A stretch of DNA of 59,339 nucleotides from Lachnospiraceae bacterium (GTDB lineage Bacteria; Bacillota; Clostridia; Lachnospirales; Lachnospiraceae). The notes beneath the pieces were generated by a model. The model worked only from the letters and a program-made list of their open reading frames with translations. It made no database searches and was not told where the DNA came from. Position numbers and translations under genes: made by a program. Where the stretch lies: positions 1-59,339 of the forward strand of contig JAFWLM010000036.1 of NCBI GenBank assembly GCA_017511045.1, read 5' to 3'. Positions 1 through 9,327 of this stretch are shown piece by piece (position 1 is the first letter of the stretch; each line of letters starts with the position of its first letter).

Positions 1-126
1 AAGATAGCCGTAGATGTCCTGCGCCTTCTGAAGGATGGTGATCAATGAACCACTGTCGTGGCCATGATCATCCAGCACAACATCCAGTGCCTTCATTTTT
101 TCATCTTTGCAATTATTTGTACACAT
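1..126 (-). CDS. NuoE/HydC-like [2Fe-2S] subunit, N-terminal fragment
   Basis: Only the first 42 residues are visible; the gene runs off the left edge. The start ATG at 126 has an AGGAGAGG ribosome binding site just upstream. The stretch SLITILQKAQDIYGYL is typical of the N-terminal helical part of the 24 kDa thioredoxin-like [2Fe-2S] subunit of NADH dehydrogenases and NAD-linked hydrogenases (NuoE, HydC, HymA). The cluster-binding half is not in the window. By family it passes electrons between NADH and ferredoxin or hydrogenase partners, whose genes would lie further left. It is a second NuoE-like gene besides the one at 33353-33829. Confidence 0.7.
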   Translation of the reverse strand, partial: MCTNNCKDEKMKALDVVLDDHGHDSGSLITILQKAQDIYGYL

Positions 127-161
127 GGCACCCTCTCCTTTTTTCAGGTATCCCACATACC

Positions 162-1541
162 TTAACTGTTTTGTTTTGCCTCTTCTATAATATTATCTGC
201 AACAAACACGCCGCTTGCAGAAGCATGTGACAGGGAATGCGTCACACCGCTTCCGTCTCCGATGACATAAAGGCCTTTATATTTGGTCTCCAGATTTTCA
301 TCGACGCTGACGCCCATGTTATAGAATTTTACTTCCACGCCGTAAAGGAGCGTATCCTCATTTGCAGTTCCCGGTGCGATCTTATCCAGTGCATAGATCA
401 TCTCGATAATGCCGTCCAGGATTCTCTTTGGAAGGACCAGACTTAAATCACCCGGAGTTGCGGCAAGTGTCGGGCGGACCGTTCCCTCGTCGATTCTCTT
501 CTGGGTACTTCTTCTTCCCCGTTCAAGATCTCCGAAGCGCTGGATGATAACTCCGCCGCCGAGCATGTTGGAAAGCTTTGCGATACTTTCCGCATAACCG
601 TTGCTGTCTTTAAACGGTACCGAGAATCGTTTGGATACTAACAGCGCAAAGTTGGTATTATCTGTTTTTCTGGACTCATCTTCAAAGCTGTGTCCGTTGA
701 CCGTAATGATACCGTTCGTATTTTCATTAACAACGATGCCCTTCGGATTCATGCAGAAAGTCCTGACATTGTCTTCATATTTATCCGTACGGTATACGAT
801 CTTGCTTTCATAAAGCTCATCCGTGATATGGGAGAAGATCGGAGCAGGAAGCTCCACACGGACACCGATATCCACACGGTTCGATGTAGTCGGGATATCC
901 AGCGCGCCGCAGACCTCCTGCAGCCAGTGGCTTCCGCTTCGTCCAACAGAAATGATGCATTTGCCACATTCATATGCTGCATCTTCGGTGTGGACTCTGA
1001 ATCCTTCTTCCGTCTTTTCGACACTTGTGACTGGTTTATAAAAGAAAAACTCCACTTTGTCTTTCAGCTCGTTATAGAGATTTTCCAGAACGACGTAGTT
1101 GATATCTGTTCCCAGATGGCGAACAGAAGCTTCCAGCAGCGTCAGCTTATTCTGCATGCAGATCTTCTTTAAAGCCGTTCCTGCTGTTGAATACATCGTT
1201 GTATCCTGTCCGCCGTGGGACATGTTGATAGAATCCACATAGTACATCAGCTCGAGCGCTTTTTCTCTTCCGATATACTCGTGAAGTGTTCCTCCGAAAT
1301 CATTCGTGATATTGTATTTTCCATCGGAAAAAGCACCGGCACCGCCAAAACCGTTCATGATCGAACAGGTCTTGCAGTTGATGCAGGATTTGACTTTCTT
1401 TCCGTCGATCGGGCAATGACGTTTTTCAAGAGGCCCGCCCTCTTCAAACACTGCCACTTTCAGATCAGATTTTTTGGCAAACTCATAGGCCGAGAAAATA
1501 CCTCCCGGTCCTGCGCCGATAATAATAACATCGTATTTCAT
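162..1541 (-). CDS. FAD-dependent dehydrogenase of the COG2509 type
   Basis: The protein has 459 residues and opens with a classical Rossmann dinucleotide motif, DVIIIGAGPGGIFSAYEFA. A Cys cluster, CINCKTCSIMNGFGG, follows near residues 53-67, and the C-terminal FAD signature LYVIGDGSGVTHSLSHASAS lies near residue 427. This arrangement matches the uncharacterised FAD-dependent dehydrogenase family COG2509. The substrate is unknown; the Cys-rich patch might hold a metal or act in thiol chemistry, which is inference. An AGGAGTAAC ribosome binding site precedes the start. It lies downstream of, and may be cotranscribed with, the thymidylate-synthase-like gene. Confidence 0.75.
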   Translation of the reverse strand: MKYDVIIIGAGPGGIFSAYEFAKKSDLKVAVFEEGGPLEKRHCPIDGKKVKSCINCKTCSIMNGFGGAGAFSDGKYNITNDFGGTLHEYIGREKALELMYYVDSINMSHGGQDTTMYSTAGTALKKICMQNKLTLLEASVRHLGTDINYVVLENLYNELKDKVEFFFYKPVTSVEKTEEGFRVHTEDAAYECGKCIISVGRSGSHWLQEVCGALDIPTTSNRVDIGVRVELPAPIFSHITDELYESKIVYRTDKYEDNVRTFCMNPKGIVVNENTNGIITVNGHSFEDESRKTDNTNFALLVSKRFSVPFKDSNGYAESIAKLSNMLGGGVIIQRFGDLERGRRSTQKRIDEGTVRPTLAATPGDLSLVLPKRILDGIIEMIYALDKIAPGTANEDTLLYGVEVKFYNMGVSVDENLETKYKGLYVIGDGSGVTHSLSHASASGVFVADNIIEEAKQNS

Positions 1542-1600
1542 AAACTTTTTGTTACTCCTGTTGTTTTTTGAGCCCTTCCGGGCTATTGATTCGCAAAAGC

Positions 1601-2359
1601 CTAGCGGTTCCGAAGCTCCTCTACCTTTTTCGCGATCATCGGCTGTGCGAATTCCATATCCTCTTTCCAGCCGTCTTCATAATCAAAGCAGAGGTCATAT
1701 TCATCTTCTGCTTTTTCAATGCGGTTCACATAGCCCTTCAGCATATCAAAGTCTTTTTCATAGCAATGGAAGCTGCTGGCTCTGTGCGTATAAGTACCCA
1801 TCTCCACATTCAATGCATCGGCAAAACGTTTCTGAAGCATGATCAGAGCAAAGGCATTCATAAAGGTTGCCTTGCAGGCATCGTTTGAGCGGAATAACAC
1901 CTTACAATGCAGCTGGTTATCACGGATAAAATACTGGATATGCTGCAGGCATGCAGGGTCTTCGCTCTCTGCATCGACTTCCCAATCGCGAACGACAATA
2001 ACTGCTCTTCGGCTGGAAGGATTTCTCTGCAGTTCAGAAACGATGAACGGGAACTGTTTTTCCATTCTCTGATGATAGGTGTATGCCCAGTTTCCTTTTT
2101 CGACCTCAAAGTCCAGGATTCCATCCAGCATCTCCTGACGGTACTGTTCCAGTTCCTCCGGTCCGCCGATAAACAGCTTGCTGATCATCGGTTCTGCAAG
2201 CGGCTCCAGTACGCACATGGTCATGGAAACCTCTTTCTGTGTTGTGTCCCAATCATCGCAGGGATAGATGTTCTCATTTGATTCCAAAGCAGCGAGCGCT
2301 TTGTGATAGGTTTCCGGAAGGGATTTTCCTTCCACCAGATACTCTTTAACAGCGTTCAT
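1601..2359 (-). CDS. Thymidylate-synthase-like protein
   Basis: The protein has 252 residues. The start at 2359 is chosen because GAGGAGG stands eight bases upstream; an alternative start nine codons earlier has no such site. The C-terminal half follows the thymidylate synthase pattern: DPACLQHIQYFIRDNQL (place of the catalytic Cys), FRSNDACKATFMNAFALI (arginine/serine and Asn positions) and ASSFHCYEKD (place of HxY). Several positions usually invariant in ThyA are changed, for instance PPCH to PACL and the GD before HxY. It may be a divergent thymidylate synthase or a related pyrimidine nucleotide C5-modifying enzyme. I cannot assign the substrate. A Nudix gene lies just downstream. Confidence 0.6.
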   Translation of the reverse strand: MNAVKEYLVEGKSLPETYHKALAALESNENIYPCDDWDTTQKEVSMTMCVLEPLAEPMISKLFIGGPEELEQYRQEMLDGILDFEVEKGNWAYTYHQRMEKQFPFIVSELQRNPSSRRAVIVVRDWEVDAESEDPACLQHIQYFIRDNQLHCKVLFRSNDACKATFMNAFALIMLQKRFADALNVEMGTYTHRASSFHCYEKDFDMLKGYVNRIEKAEDEYDLCFDYEDGWKEDMEFAQPMIAKKVEELRNR

Positions 2360-2430
2360 CTTGTATTCCTCCTCAGTAACTCTCAATTCTTATAAGTTCC
2401 TCGTTAATGCACTGTTTTGCTAACTATTAA

Positions 2431-2901
2431 TTATACCTTTTTATGGTCGATATATTCAACCAGTTTATCCCCTTCATAACGACAGGTGAGTTCGATGTCT
2501 GTTTCGCCTTCCAGCATTGGTTTCAGAAAATACGGATCTCCTTCCCAAAGGTTCAGATCCATGATCTTCTCTTTCGGGATCCACTCTAAAGTCCCCTCGC
2601 TGCATGGGATCATTTTCCCTTCCCAGCCGGTCGCAGAAAACAGGTACATTTCCTCGTCCGGGATCACATTGGACTTAAAATGTACGACTCCGCGGCTCTC
2701 ATATTCTGTCAGTGTCAGGCCCGTCTCTTCTTTTACTTCCCGCAAGAGACAGTCCACACTGTTTTCTCCCGCTTCGAACTTTCCTCCGATCCCGACCCAT
2801 TTGCCCTCGCAGGGGTCATTTTCCTTTTTGTTGCGGAACAGCATCAGATAGCATCCGTCTTTTTCCAGATAGCACAATGTTGTATTAATGATCTTTTCCA
2901 T
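2431..2901 (-). CDS. Nudix hydrolase, MutT/8-oxo-dGTPase type
   Basis: The 156-residue protein contains a complete Nudix box, GGKFEAGENSVDCLLREV followed by KEETG, around residues 40-62, with the Glu residues that bind divalent metal. Family members hydrolyse nucleoside diphosphates linked to another group, often oxidised dGTP, removing mutagenic nucleotides. The N-terminal segment NTTLCYLEKDGCYLMLFRNKK is common in clostridial 8-oxo-dGTP diphosphatases. GAGGGAAAGA precedes the start. It follows the trxA terminator, so it probably has its own promoter. Substrate preference cannot be read from sequence. Confidence 0.8.
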   Translation of the reverse strand: MEKIINTTLCYLEKDGCYLMLFRNKKENDPCEGKWVGIGGKFEAGENSVDCLLREVKEETGLTLTEYESRGVVHFKSNVIPDEEMYLFSATGWEGKMIPCSEGTLEWIPKEKIMDLNLWEGDPYFLKPMLEGETDIELTCRYEGDKLVEYIDHKKV

Positions 2902-2912
2902 TCTTTCCCTCT

Positions 2913-2946
2913 AGCCAAAAAGAAGGGGCGCAGATGATTGCGCCCC
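2913..2946 (-). terminator. Intrinsic terminator after trxA
   Basis: An 8-bp GC stem (GGGGCGCA with TGCGCCCC) around a six-base loop is followed, in minus-strand reading, by TTCTTTTTGG. It sits just after the trxA stop at 2966 and ends that transcription unit before the Nudix gene. Confidence 0.8.
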
Positions 2947-2965
2947 GCTTTCCTTTTTTGAAACT

Positions 2966-3277
2966 CTACTGAAGCAGTGCTTCTACCCTTGATTTGTCCA
3001 TAAATCCGATCCCCTGATTTACGACTTCTCCATTTTTAAAAACCAGCAGGGTCGGAATACTCATAACATTGAATTTAACAGCAAGTTCCTGCTGCTCATC
3101 CACATTGACTTTACCGACAACGATCTTTCCTTCCTGCTCCTCAGCGATCTGCGCAATGATCGGTCCCAACATCTGGCACGGTCCGCACCAGGTTGCCCAA
3201 AAGTCTACAAGTACCGGTTTATCTGCCTTTAAAACTTCCTGTTCAAAATTGTCTTTTGTAATGGTGATCTCAGCCAT
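2966..3277 (-). CDS. trxA: Thioredoxin
   Basis: The 103-residue protein is a standard cytosolic thioredoxin: FWATWCGPCQMLGPI carries the redox WCGPC motif at residues 30-34, and the cis-Pro loop MSIPTLLVFKNG follows at about 72-83. It reduces protein disulfides using electrons from thioredoxin reductase. Length is typical. AAGGAGATAAG lies upstream of the start. It is the last gene before a strong terminator and follows larC by about 80 bases in the same direction, so it may be read from the same transcript. Confidence 0.95.
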   Translation of the reverse strand: MAEITITKDNFEQEVLKADKPVLVDFWATWCGPCQMLGPIIAQIAEEQEGKIVVGKVNVDEQQELAVKFNVMSIPTLLVFKNGEVVNQGIGFMDKSRVEALLQ

Positions 3278-3358
3278 TTTACTTATCTCCTTACCTGATT
3301 ATTTCTCCGGCTTTATGCCTTCTTGATTGTAACATACTTTATGTAATTCTTTTATGAA

Positions 3359-4618
3359 TTATCTGTGTTTATCATCTGCTTCCTCTGCAGCCTTCCGAAC
3401 CTCGTAAAGGCTTCTGCCCTGTTCCTTTGCGATACGTTCAAGATCGTCATATTCATATTTTGATCTCCGGGCTTCGTATCCGCTCACAGTCTTTTTCCGT
3501 ATCGTTCCATACGGAGTTTCGATCGTTTCTTCCTTCCGATCCAGTACGTATCGGCACATCCGGTTTTCCCTGATCCCGATCGTTGTCGTATGTTTAAAGA
3601 TCAGTCTTATGATTTCCTCTTTTTTATCTTCCCGGCACATTACATGGATCAGAGTTCCGGGACGGTTCTTTTTCATTCCGATAGGGACCGTATAAACATC
3701 CAATGCCCCGCCTTCAAAGAGACGTTCCATGGCAAAGCCGATCTCTTCTGCCGTCATATCATCCACGTTGCAGGCAAGTTCTATAATATCATCAGTCTTA
3801 TCTTCGTTTTCCCCAAGCATTGCCCGTACGCAGTTTGCAGCCGGAAAGTCTTTCTTTCCCATGCCATACCCGATCTTCTGTACTTTCATCGGTGGCATTT
3901 CGCCAAAGCAGGTCGCAAAATGCTTCAGCAGCGCCGCGCCCGTTGGTGTGCAGAGTTCTCCCTCGATCGTTCCTCCGTAGATTGGAACGCCCTGCAGGAT
4001 ATATGCCGTTGCAGGTGCTGGGACAGGAATGATCCCATGAGCACATTTCACCTGTCCATATCCCACATGGACCGGGGATGCAATGACTTCCTCTGCTCCG
4101 ATCATATTCATCAAAAGACAAACAGCTGTAATATCCGCGACCGCATCCATGGCTCCTACTTCGTGAAAATGGATCTCTTCCACAGGCTTTCCGTGTGCAT
4201 GGGACTCGGCTCCCGCAATCAACTGATAAACCGCCAGGATATCCTCTTTTACTTTTTCAGGAAGATCCAGATGTCCCTTCACCAGATGCTCAATATCATG
4301 CATGCTGCTGTAATGATGGCTATGGTCATGAGCGTGATGGTGGTCATGGTCATGGTTGTGAGTATGCTCATGTTCATGATGATGCTCATGCATATGCACA
4401 TCATGGCTTTCTTCTTCCTCGCCATGAACCGTTACCGTCACATAAGTTCCTGTGATTCCGCATTTTTCTGCCGGCTCTATCTCAAAATGCACTCCAGGTA
4501 TCCCTAGACCATTCATTTTTTCAACAAAAGCATCCGGCTCCGGGATCAGTTCCAGAAGCGCTGCAGTCAGCATGTCTCCGGCTGCTCCCATATGACATTC
4601 AAGATACAAAGTTTTCAT
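3359..4618 (-). CDS. larC: Nickel-pincer cofactor nickel insertase LarC
   Basis: The start at 4618 (MKTLYLECHMGAAGDM) is preferred over one 13 codons upstream because LarC proteins begin this way and GTGAGGAA precedes it. At 419 residues it covers both halves of LarC, which inserts nickel into the pyridinium dithioacid mononucleotide made by LarB and LarE, using CTP. A His-rich stretch of about 35 residues near residues 70-105, largely HxH repeats, probably binds or stores nickel. In Lactobacillus plantarum full-length LarC needs a ribosomal frameshift; here it is one continuous frame. It lies in the order larE-larB-larC. No larA (lactate racemase) is seen in the window. Confidence 0.93.
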   Translation of the reverse strand: MKTLYLECHMGAAGDMLTAALLELIPEPDAFVEKMNGLGIPGVHFEIEPAEKCGITGTYVTVTVHGEEEESHDVHMHEHHHEHEHTHNHDHDHHHAHDHSHHYSSMHDIEHLVKGHLDLPEKVKEDILAVYQLIAGAESHAHGKPVEEIHFHEVGAMDAVADITAVCLLMNMIGAEEVIASPVHVGYGQVKCAHGIIPVPAPATAYILQGVPIYGGTIEGELCTPTGAALLKHFATCFGEMPPMKVQKIGYGMGKKDFPAANCVRAMLGENEDKTDDIIELACNVDDMTAEEIGFAMERLFEGGALDVYTVPIGMKKNRPGTLIHVMCREDKKEEIIRLIFKHTTTIGIRENRMCRYVLDRKEETIETPYGTIRKKTVSGYEARRSKYEYDDLERIAKEQGRSLYEVRKAAEEADDKHR

Positions 4619-4696
4619 ATGATCTTGTTCCTCACTATATGTATACTTGTGGTGCACGGGACGCTCCGTGCTTCAAAAAGTTTGGACTTGAAACCC

Positions 4697-5443
4697 TCAC
4701 ACCATGTGATTGATCAGCCCGGCGAGGTAGCCGGCACCGAAGCCATTGTCGATATTCACGACGGAAACTCCGCTGGCGCAGGAATTCAGCATCGAAAGAA
4801 GTGCCGAAAGGCCTCCGAAGGATGCCCCGTAACCAACGCTGGTCGGGACTGCGATCACAGGGCAGTCTACCAGGCCTCCTAAAACACTTGCGAGCGCGCC
4901 TTCCATGCCGGCAATCGCAACAACAACACTCGCACTCATCAGATCGTCCAGGTGTGACAGTGTGCGGTGAAGCCCCGCAACACCGACATCATACAGCCGG
5001 ATGACTTCATTGCCTAAGACCTCAGCGGTGATCGCAGCTTCCTCAGCAACCGGAATATCACTGGTTCCCCCTGTTGCTATCACGATCTTTCCGATTCCGT
5101 CCGGCTTCGGAAAATCACCAATGACAGCGCATCTGCCCTCTTCATAGTAAGACAGTGGATGGGCCGCATGAACTTCCTCCGCTGCTTCCTTGTCAATACG
5201 GGTGATCAGAATCGTTTTCTGCCCGTTTTCTTTCATGACAGAAATGATTCCGATGATCTGCTTTGCCGTCTTGCCTGCTCCGTAGATCACCTCCGCTGCT
5301 CCCTGGCGGACTTTCCGGTGCATATCCACCTTGGCAAATCCGATATCTTCAAATGGTTTTTTCTTAAGCTTCAGAACAGCATCATCAACGGAGATACTTC
5401 CGTCACTGACGCCTTCTAATAGTTTTCTGAGTTCTGAGTTCAT
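4697..5443 (-). CDS. larB: Nickel-pincer cofactor carboxylase LarB
   Basis: The 248-residue protein has the expected length for LarB. Its C-terminal two thirds is PurE-like, with IVIATGGTSDIPVAEEAA, VAIAGMEGALASVLGGLV and VIAVPTSVGYGASFGG. LarB carboxylates nicotinic acid adenine dinucleotide at C5 and cleaves the phosphoanhydride, giving the substrate for sulfur insertion by LarE. It sits between larE and larC, about 78 bases from each. A weak purine-rich ribosome binding site (AGAGAGAAGAGAA) precedes the start. Confidence 0.93.
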   Translation of the reverse strand: MNSELRKLLEGVSDGSISVDDAVLKLKKKPFEDIGFAKVDMHRKVRQGAAEVIYGAGKTAKQIIGIISVMKENGQKTILITRIDKEAAEEVHAAHPLSYYEEGRCAVIGDFPKPDGIGKIVIATGGTSDIPVAEEAAITAEVLGNEVIRLYDVGVAGLHRTLSHLDDLMSASVVVAIAGMEGALASVLGGLVDCPVIAVPTSVGYGASFGGLSALLSMLNSCASGVSVVNIDNGFGAGYLAGLINHMV

Positions 5444-5521
5444 TTCTCTTCTCTCTTTTTCTGATCATTATCCGTTTTCTATCTGTTGATATCCTACCAT
5501 ATATTCCGGTGAAAAGCAGAA

Positions 5522-6265
5522 TTATCTTGCGTTCAGATCAAGGGAGACCGACAGGAAGGACTCTTTCAATTTCTGCAATATCTCCTCTCTGTGCTGCAGT
5601 AATAATTCTGTCTGTTCCTTCGGGATCTCAAGTCTTGCATGCCCCTGATACGTCCGGACGCGGAAATCGGAAAAGCCCAGACTGAAAAGATAGTCTTCTG
5701 CCTGTTCTATTATCTCCAGTTTCTCTGCTGTGATCTTCTCTCCTGTCGCCACCCTGGTGGCCAGACATGCATAAGACGGCTTATTCCAGGTAAAAAGCCC
5801 TGCCTCTTTCGACCGCTCCCGGATCTCTTGTTTGGTAAGTCCGCAAAGTCTTAACGGAGATAGAACGCGGAGTTCTCCGAGTGCTTTCATCCCTGGACGG
5901 TCGTCCGCATCATCTGATGCATTCGTCCCGTCCAGAAGGACCGTATAGCCATCTTCTTTAGCAACCGAGGAAATCGTTCCGAAGATCTGCCTCTTGCAGT
6001 AATAACAGCGGTCAGAAGGATTTGCGGCAACCTGTTCATCCCTGAGGACATCAACATGGATCACTTTCATATCTGCCCCGATCTCATCCGCCAGTTTCCT
6101 CGCATCCTCCAGTTCAAAGGCCGGCTGGAAGGCAGACTTCACATAATATGCCCGAACCTCTTTGGCATATTTTGAAGCTGCATATAATAAATACGCAGAG
6201 TCAACGCCCCCGGAAAAACCGAGGGCGACTTTTGGATATTCAGTAAAAAATTGTTCTAGGTTCAT
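5522..6265 (-). CDS. larE: ATP-dependent sulfur transferase LarE
   Basis: The 247-residue protein has the PP-loop ATP site GFSGGVDSAYLLYAA at residues 16-30. LarE adenylates the carboxylated mononucleotide from LarB and donates sulfur. In some LarE proteins the sulfur comes from a sacrificial Cys in a PSxxCLAxR motif; here PSYACLATR has this Cys at residue 167 with no second Cys beside it, so the sacrificial mode is more likely than an Fe-S cluster mode (inference). A CYYC pair also occurs at 87-90. The start lies two bases after the copA stop, so larE is tightly linked to the copper ATPase gene. Confidence 0.92.
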   Translation of the reverse strand: MNLEQFFTEYPKVALGFSGGVDSAYLLYAASKYAKEVRAYYVKSAFQPAFELEDARKLADEIGADMKVIHVDVLRDEQVAANPSDRCYYCKRQIFGTISSVAKEDGYTVLLDGTNASDDADDRPGMKALGELRVLSPLRLCGLTKQEIRERSKEAGLFTWNKPSYACLATRVATGEKITAEKLEIIEQAEDYLFSLGFSDFRVRTYQGHARLEIPKEQTELLLQHREEILQKLKESFLSVSLDLNAR

Positions 6266-6267
6266 TC

Positions 6268-6477
6268 TTATTCGATCCCTGTGACTTTATAATCCTGATC
6301 TTCCACTGCCTTGGCCAGAACAGCATCATCAACCTCTGCATTCAGCTTCAGAACAGCGGTTCCCGCTTCGTGGCTTACGACTGCCTCATCGACCTGTTCC
6401 AAAGCTTCAAGTGCTTTTTTGACTCTTGCCTCACAGTGTCCGCACATCATACCTTCAATCTTCATTGTTTTTGCCAT
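6268..6477 (-). CDS. Possible internally initiated CopZ-like copper chaperone
   Basis: Inside the 3' end of copA, in frame, an ATG at 6477 is preceded by AAAGAGG with seven bases between it and the start. Translation from here gives a free 69-residue protein, [19 protein letters not shown] onward, which is the normal length and composition of a CopZ chaperone with its CxxC. The ribosome could make both a CopA with tethered domain and a separate chaperone from one gene. This is read from the sequence only; an alternative is that the Shine-Dalgarno match is chance and only the fusion is made. Confidence 0.4.
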   Translation of the reverse strand: MAKTMKIEGMMCGHCEARVKKALEALEQVDEAVVSHEAGTAVLKLNAEVDDAVLAKAVEDQDYKVTGIE

Positions 6478-8874
6478 CTTCGTACCTCTTTCTGTCTTTT
6501 CTGTATTCTCTGTCTGAACCCTGTCAGACACTTCTTTACTCTCACTCAAAAGCTTTCCGTCTTCCGGAACATTCAGCGAGTTCCGTTTTCTCTTATCATG
6601 AGACGGATCGTGTACCTTCATCAGATTCAGCCTCAGCGCATTCATAACGACGCAGAAACTGGAAAGGCTCATCGCTGCTGCGCCGAGCATCGGGTTCATC
6701 GTGATTCCCAATGATACATAGACGCCTGCTGCTGCCGGAATCAAAAGGACGTTGTAGATCAATGCCCAGAACAGATTCTCTATGATGTTCCGGTAAGTTC
6801 TCCTGCTCAGACGGATCGCAGCTGCCACATCAATTAAAGAACTCTTCATCAGGACGATATCAGCTGCATCGATCGCAACGTCTGTTCCTGCTCCGATCGC
6901 GATTCCGATATCTGCTCTTGTCAGTGCCGGCGCGTCATTGATCCCGTCGCCGACCATCGCTACTTTTCCGAATTCGGAAAGCTTCCGGATCACAGCTTCC
7001 TTGCCATCGGGCCTCACGCCTGCAACAACCTCATTTACGCCCGCAGCGCGTCCGACTGCCTGTGCAGTACGCTCGTTATCACCTGTCAGCATTACAACAT
7101 GAATGCCGAGATTTTGCAATTGCTTTATCGCCTCCCGGCTGTCTTCTTTCATCGTATCCGCTACCGCGATCATTCCGAGAAGCTGTTCACCCCTTGCAAA
7201 GAAAAGCGGAGTTTTTCCGTCTTTTGCCAGATTGTTGAATTCCTCGTGGACCACGGAAGGAATGCCTGCTTTCGTTTTGATAAAAGCTTCGTTCCCACCA
7301 TACAGAACAGTTCCATCCAGTGAAGCTGTGAGTCCGTTTCCGGGAAGTGCCTGAAAATCAGTAACCTCTTTCGGTGAAAGTCCTCTCTCTTCCGCATAGT
7401 TTAAGATCGCTTTTGCCAGAGGGTGTTCACTTTTTCTCTCCAATGCATATGCAAGTTCTAAAAGTTCTTCTTCCCGTACACCTTCCGCAGGGATAAGATC
7501 CGTCACCTTCGGCTCGCCGCTTGTGATCGTTCCCGTCTTATCCAGCGCGACGATCTGTACATTTCCTGCTTCCTGCAGCGCCTCTGCATTCTTAAACAGG
7601 ATGCCGTTTTTTGCACCCATTCCGTTACCGACCATGATCGCAACCGGGGTTGCAAGCCCTAAAGCGCAGGGGCAGCTTACTACAAGAACGCAGATTCCTC
7701 TTGCAAGAGAAAAGCCTATGGTTCTTCCGATGAGAAGCCATACAACGATCGTAACAACTGCAATTGCGATAACAGCCGGAACAAAGATTCCCGAGATCTT
7801 ATCTGCCAGTCTCGCGACCGGCGCCTTCGTTGCTGCCACATCCGAAACCATCTGTATGATCTGTGACAGTGTCGTATCTTCCCCGACTCTGGTTGCTTCA
7901 CATTTTAAAAAACCGGACTGGTTCAGTGTTGCAGATGAGACTTCATCTCCCGGAGCCTTGTCCACCGGGATACTTTCACCGGTCAGCGCTGCCTCATTTA
8001 CGGCGCTCTCCCCTTCTATGACACGTCCGTCCACCGGAATATTCTCTCCCGGACGGACAATAAAGATGTCCCCTTTATTCACATCATCGATGGAAACTGT
8101 AACTTCCTCTCCATTACGGATAACAACTGCCGTTTTCGGCGCAAGCTTCATCAGGCTTTTCAAAGCATTTGTTGTCTTCCCTTTGGAATAGGATTCAAGC
8201 ATCTTACCTACAGTGATCAAAGTCAGGATCATTGCTGCAGATTCGAAATAGAACTCCATCATATATTCAGAGACAGCCGCCATATTCCCATCGACCTGAG
8301 CCTTTGTCATTGCAAAAAGCATGACTGTGGAATAGCCAAATGCAGCCGAAGAACCCAGAGCGATCAGAGTATCCATATTCGGAGCTCCGTGAAAGAGACT
8401 CTTATATCCACTGACAAAGAACTTCTGATTGATCACCATTACAATGGCAGAAAGCAGAAGCTGCAAAAGCCCCATTGCGACATGGTTCCCTTCCATAAAC
8501 GAAGGAACCGGCCAGCCAAGCATCATATGGCCCATGGAAAAATACATCAGGATCAATAGAAAAACGATAGAGGTGATCAATCGTTTCTTAAGCTTTGGTG
8601 TCTCATGATCTTTTAAAGCTTCTTCCTGCTGCGCAAGCTTCGCCAGAGAACTACCTTTTTTTGTTGAACTTCCATCATCCTGCAGGGATGCTCCGTAACC
8701 TGCATCCGTGACCGCTTTGATAACATCAGCTGCAGATGCACTGCCTTCCACACCCATTGAATTCGTTAACAAGCTGACACTGCAGCTTGTTACTCCCGGT
8801 ACTTTCGATACCGCTTTTTCCACTCTTGCCTGGCATGCCGCGCAGGTCATTCCTGTTACCATGTACTTTTCCAT
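6268..8874 (-). CDS. copA: Copper-exporting P-type ATPase with C-terminal CopZ-like domain
   Basis: The 868-residue protein has an N-terminal heavy-metal domain (GMTCAAC, C11 and C14), eight predicted membrane segments, the CPC ion-channel motif ([13 protein letters not shown]), the phosphorylation site [11 protein letters not shown], and the hinge [12 protein letters not shown]. It pumps Cu(I) out of the cytoplasm. Unusually, after the last membrane helix there is a charged linker of about 50 residues and then a second complete heavy-metal domain, [18 protein letters not shown], at the C-terminus. csoR lies 70 bases upstream and a CsoR-operated promoter precedes both, so copper induction is expected. 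larE follows after two bases. Confidence 0.93.
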   Translation of the reverse strand: MEKYMVTGMTCAACQARVEKAVSKVPGVTSCSVSLLTNSMGVEGSASAADVIKAVTDAGYGASLQDDGSSTKKGSSLAKLAQQEEALKDHETPKLKKRLITSIVFLLILMYFSMGHMMLGWPVPSFMEGNHVAMGLLQLLLSAIVMVINQKFFVSGYKSLFHGAPNMDTLIALGSSAAFGYSTVMLFAMTKAQVDGNMAAVSEYMMEFYFESAAMILTLITVGKMLESYSKGKTTNALKSLMKLAPKTAVVIRNGEEVTVSIDDVNKGDIFIVRPGENIPVDGRVIEGESAVNEAALTGESIPVDKAPGDEVSSATLNQSGFLKCEATRVGEDTTLSQIIQMVSDVAATKAPVARLADKISGIFVPAVIAIAVVTIVVWLLIGRTIGFSLARGICVLVVSCPCALGLATPVAIMVGNGMGAKNGILFKNAEALQEAGNVQIVALDKTGTITSGEPKVTDLIPAEGVREEELLELAYALERKSEHPLAKAILNYAEERGLSPKEVTDFQALPGNGLTASLDGTVLYGGNEAFIKTKAGIPSVVHEEFNNLAKDGKTPLFFARGEQLLGMIAVADTMKEDSREAIKQLQNLGIHVVMLTGDNERTAQAVGRAAGVNEVVAGVRPDGKEAVIRKLSEFGKVAMVGDGINDAPALTRADIGIAIGAGTDVAIDAADIVLMKSSLIDVAAAIRLSRRTYRNIIENLFWALIYNVLLIPAAAGVYVSLGITMNPMLGAAAMSLSSFCVVMNALRLNLMKVHDPSHDKRKRNSLNVPEDGKLLSESKEVSDRVQTENTEKTERGTKMAKTMKIEGMMCGHCEARVKKALEALEQVDEAVVSHEAGTAVLKLNAEVDDAVLAKAVEDQDYKVTGIE

Positions 8875-8944
8875 CTGTCAGTCACTTTCCTGTCTTACTG
8901 CTAAACGGACGGATGCCGCCCCTTCAGTTTATTCTCCTGTCAGA

Positions 8945-9256
8945 TCATTTCATGAATTTCTGAAGTGTCTGGACCAGTTCATCGAGTTTTTCTTCACTTC
9001 CCTGCCGCACATCATCTGCCACGCAGCTTTTGATGTGGTTACTGAGCAGAACTTTTGTAAAACTGTTCAGCGCGCTGTTTGCCGCAGATACCTGATTTAA
9101 GATATCAATACAGTAAGCATCTTTTTCCAGCATACCTTTGATGCCGCGTATCTGCCCTTCCACGCGGTTCAAACGGTGAATCAGGTCTTTCAGTTCTTTT
9201 TCATCCCGCACCTTTGTTCTGCAGCAGGGACATTCTTTCTCTTTTGCTTTACTCAT
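8945..9256 (-). CDS. csoR: CsoR-family copper-sensing repressor
   Basis: The 103-residue all-helical protein has the CsoR ligand set C49-H74-C78, with the same spacing (25 and 4) as the Mycobacterium tuberculosis Cu(I) sensor. The core LIHRLNRVEGQIRGIKGML is diagnostic of the CsoR/RcnR family. Without copper it binds operator DNA; Cu(I) releases it. Two matching operators lie in its own promoter. An extra N-terminal CPCC (residues 9-12) is not part of the usual sensor site and may contribute another metal or redox site. GGAGAAAGAAACG precedes the start. First gene of the copper unit. Confidence 0.93.
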   Translation of the reverse strand: MSKAKEKECPCCRTKVRDEKELKDLIHRLNRVEGQIRGIKGMLEKDAYCIDILNQVSAANSALNSFTKVLLSNHIKSCVADDVRQGSEEKLDELVQTLQKFMK

Positions 9257-9296
9257 CGTTTCTTTCTCCTGTCCTCTCTATCTTCTACCCCGGTAT

Positions 9297-9313
9297 ATAC
9301 CCTATAGGGGTAT
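9297..9313. promoter_or_regulatory. CsoR operator 1
   Basis: ATACCC-N5-GGGTAT, with a G/C-tract pseudo-palindrome of the CsoR type, lies in the leader downstream of the csoR -10 box. A partial extra copy (TACCCCGGTAT) abuts it at 9286-9296. Confidence 0.75.
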
Positions 9314-9327
9314 GTGTTTCTATTCGC

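Noticed and set aside
1563-1590. AGCCC/GGGCT hairpin between the FAD protein and thymidylate-synthase-like genes
   Set aside because: The stem is only five pairs and the adjoining tract is A on the transcribed strand, not U; not a convincing terminator.
3590-4507. A 305-codon plus-strand frame, His/Met-rich
   Set aside because: It is the complement of larC, open because of the repetitive His codons; the larC frame has clear family motifs.
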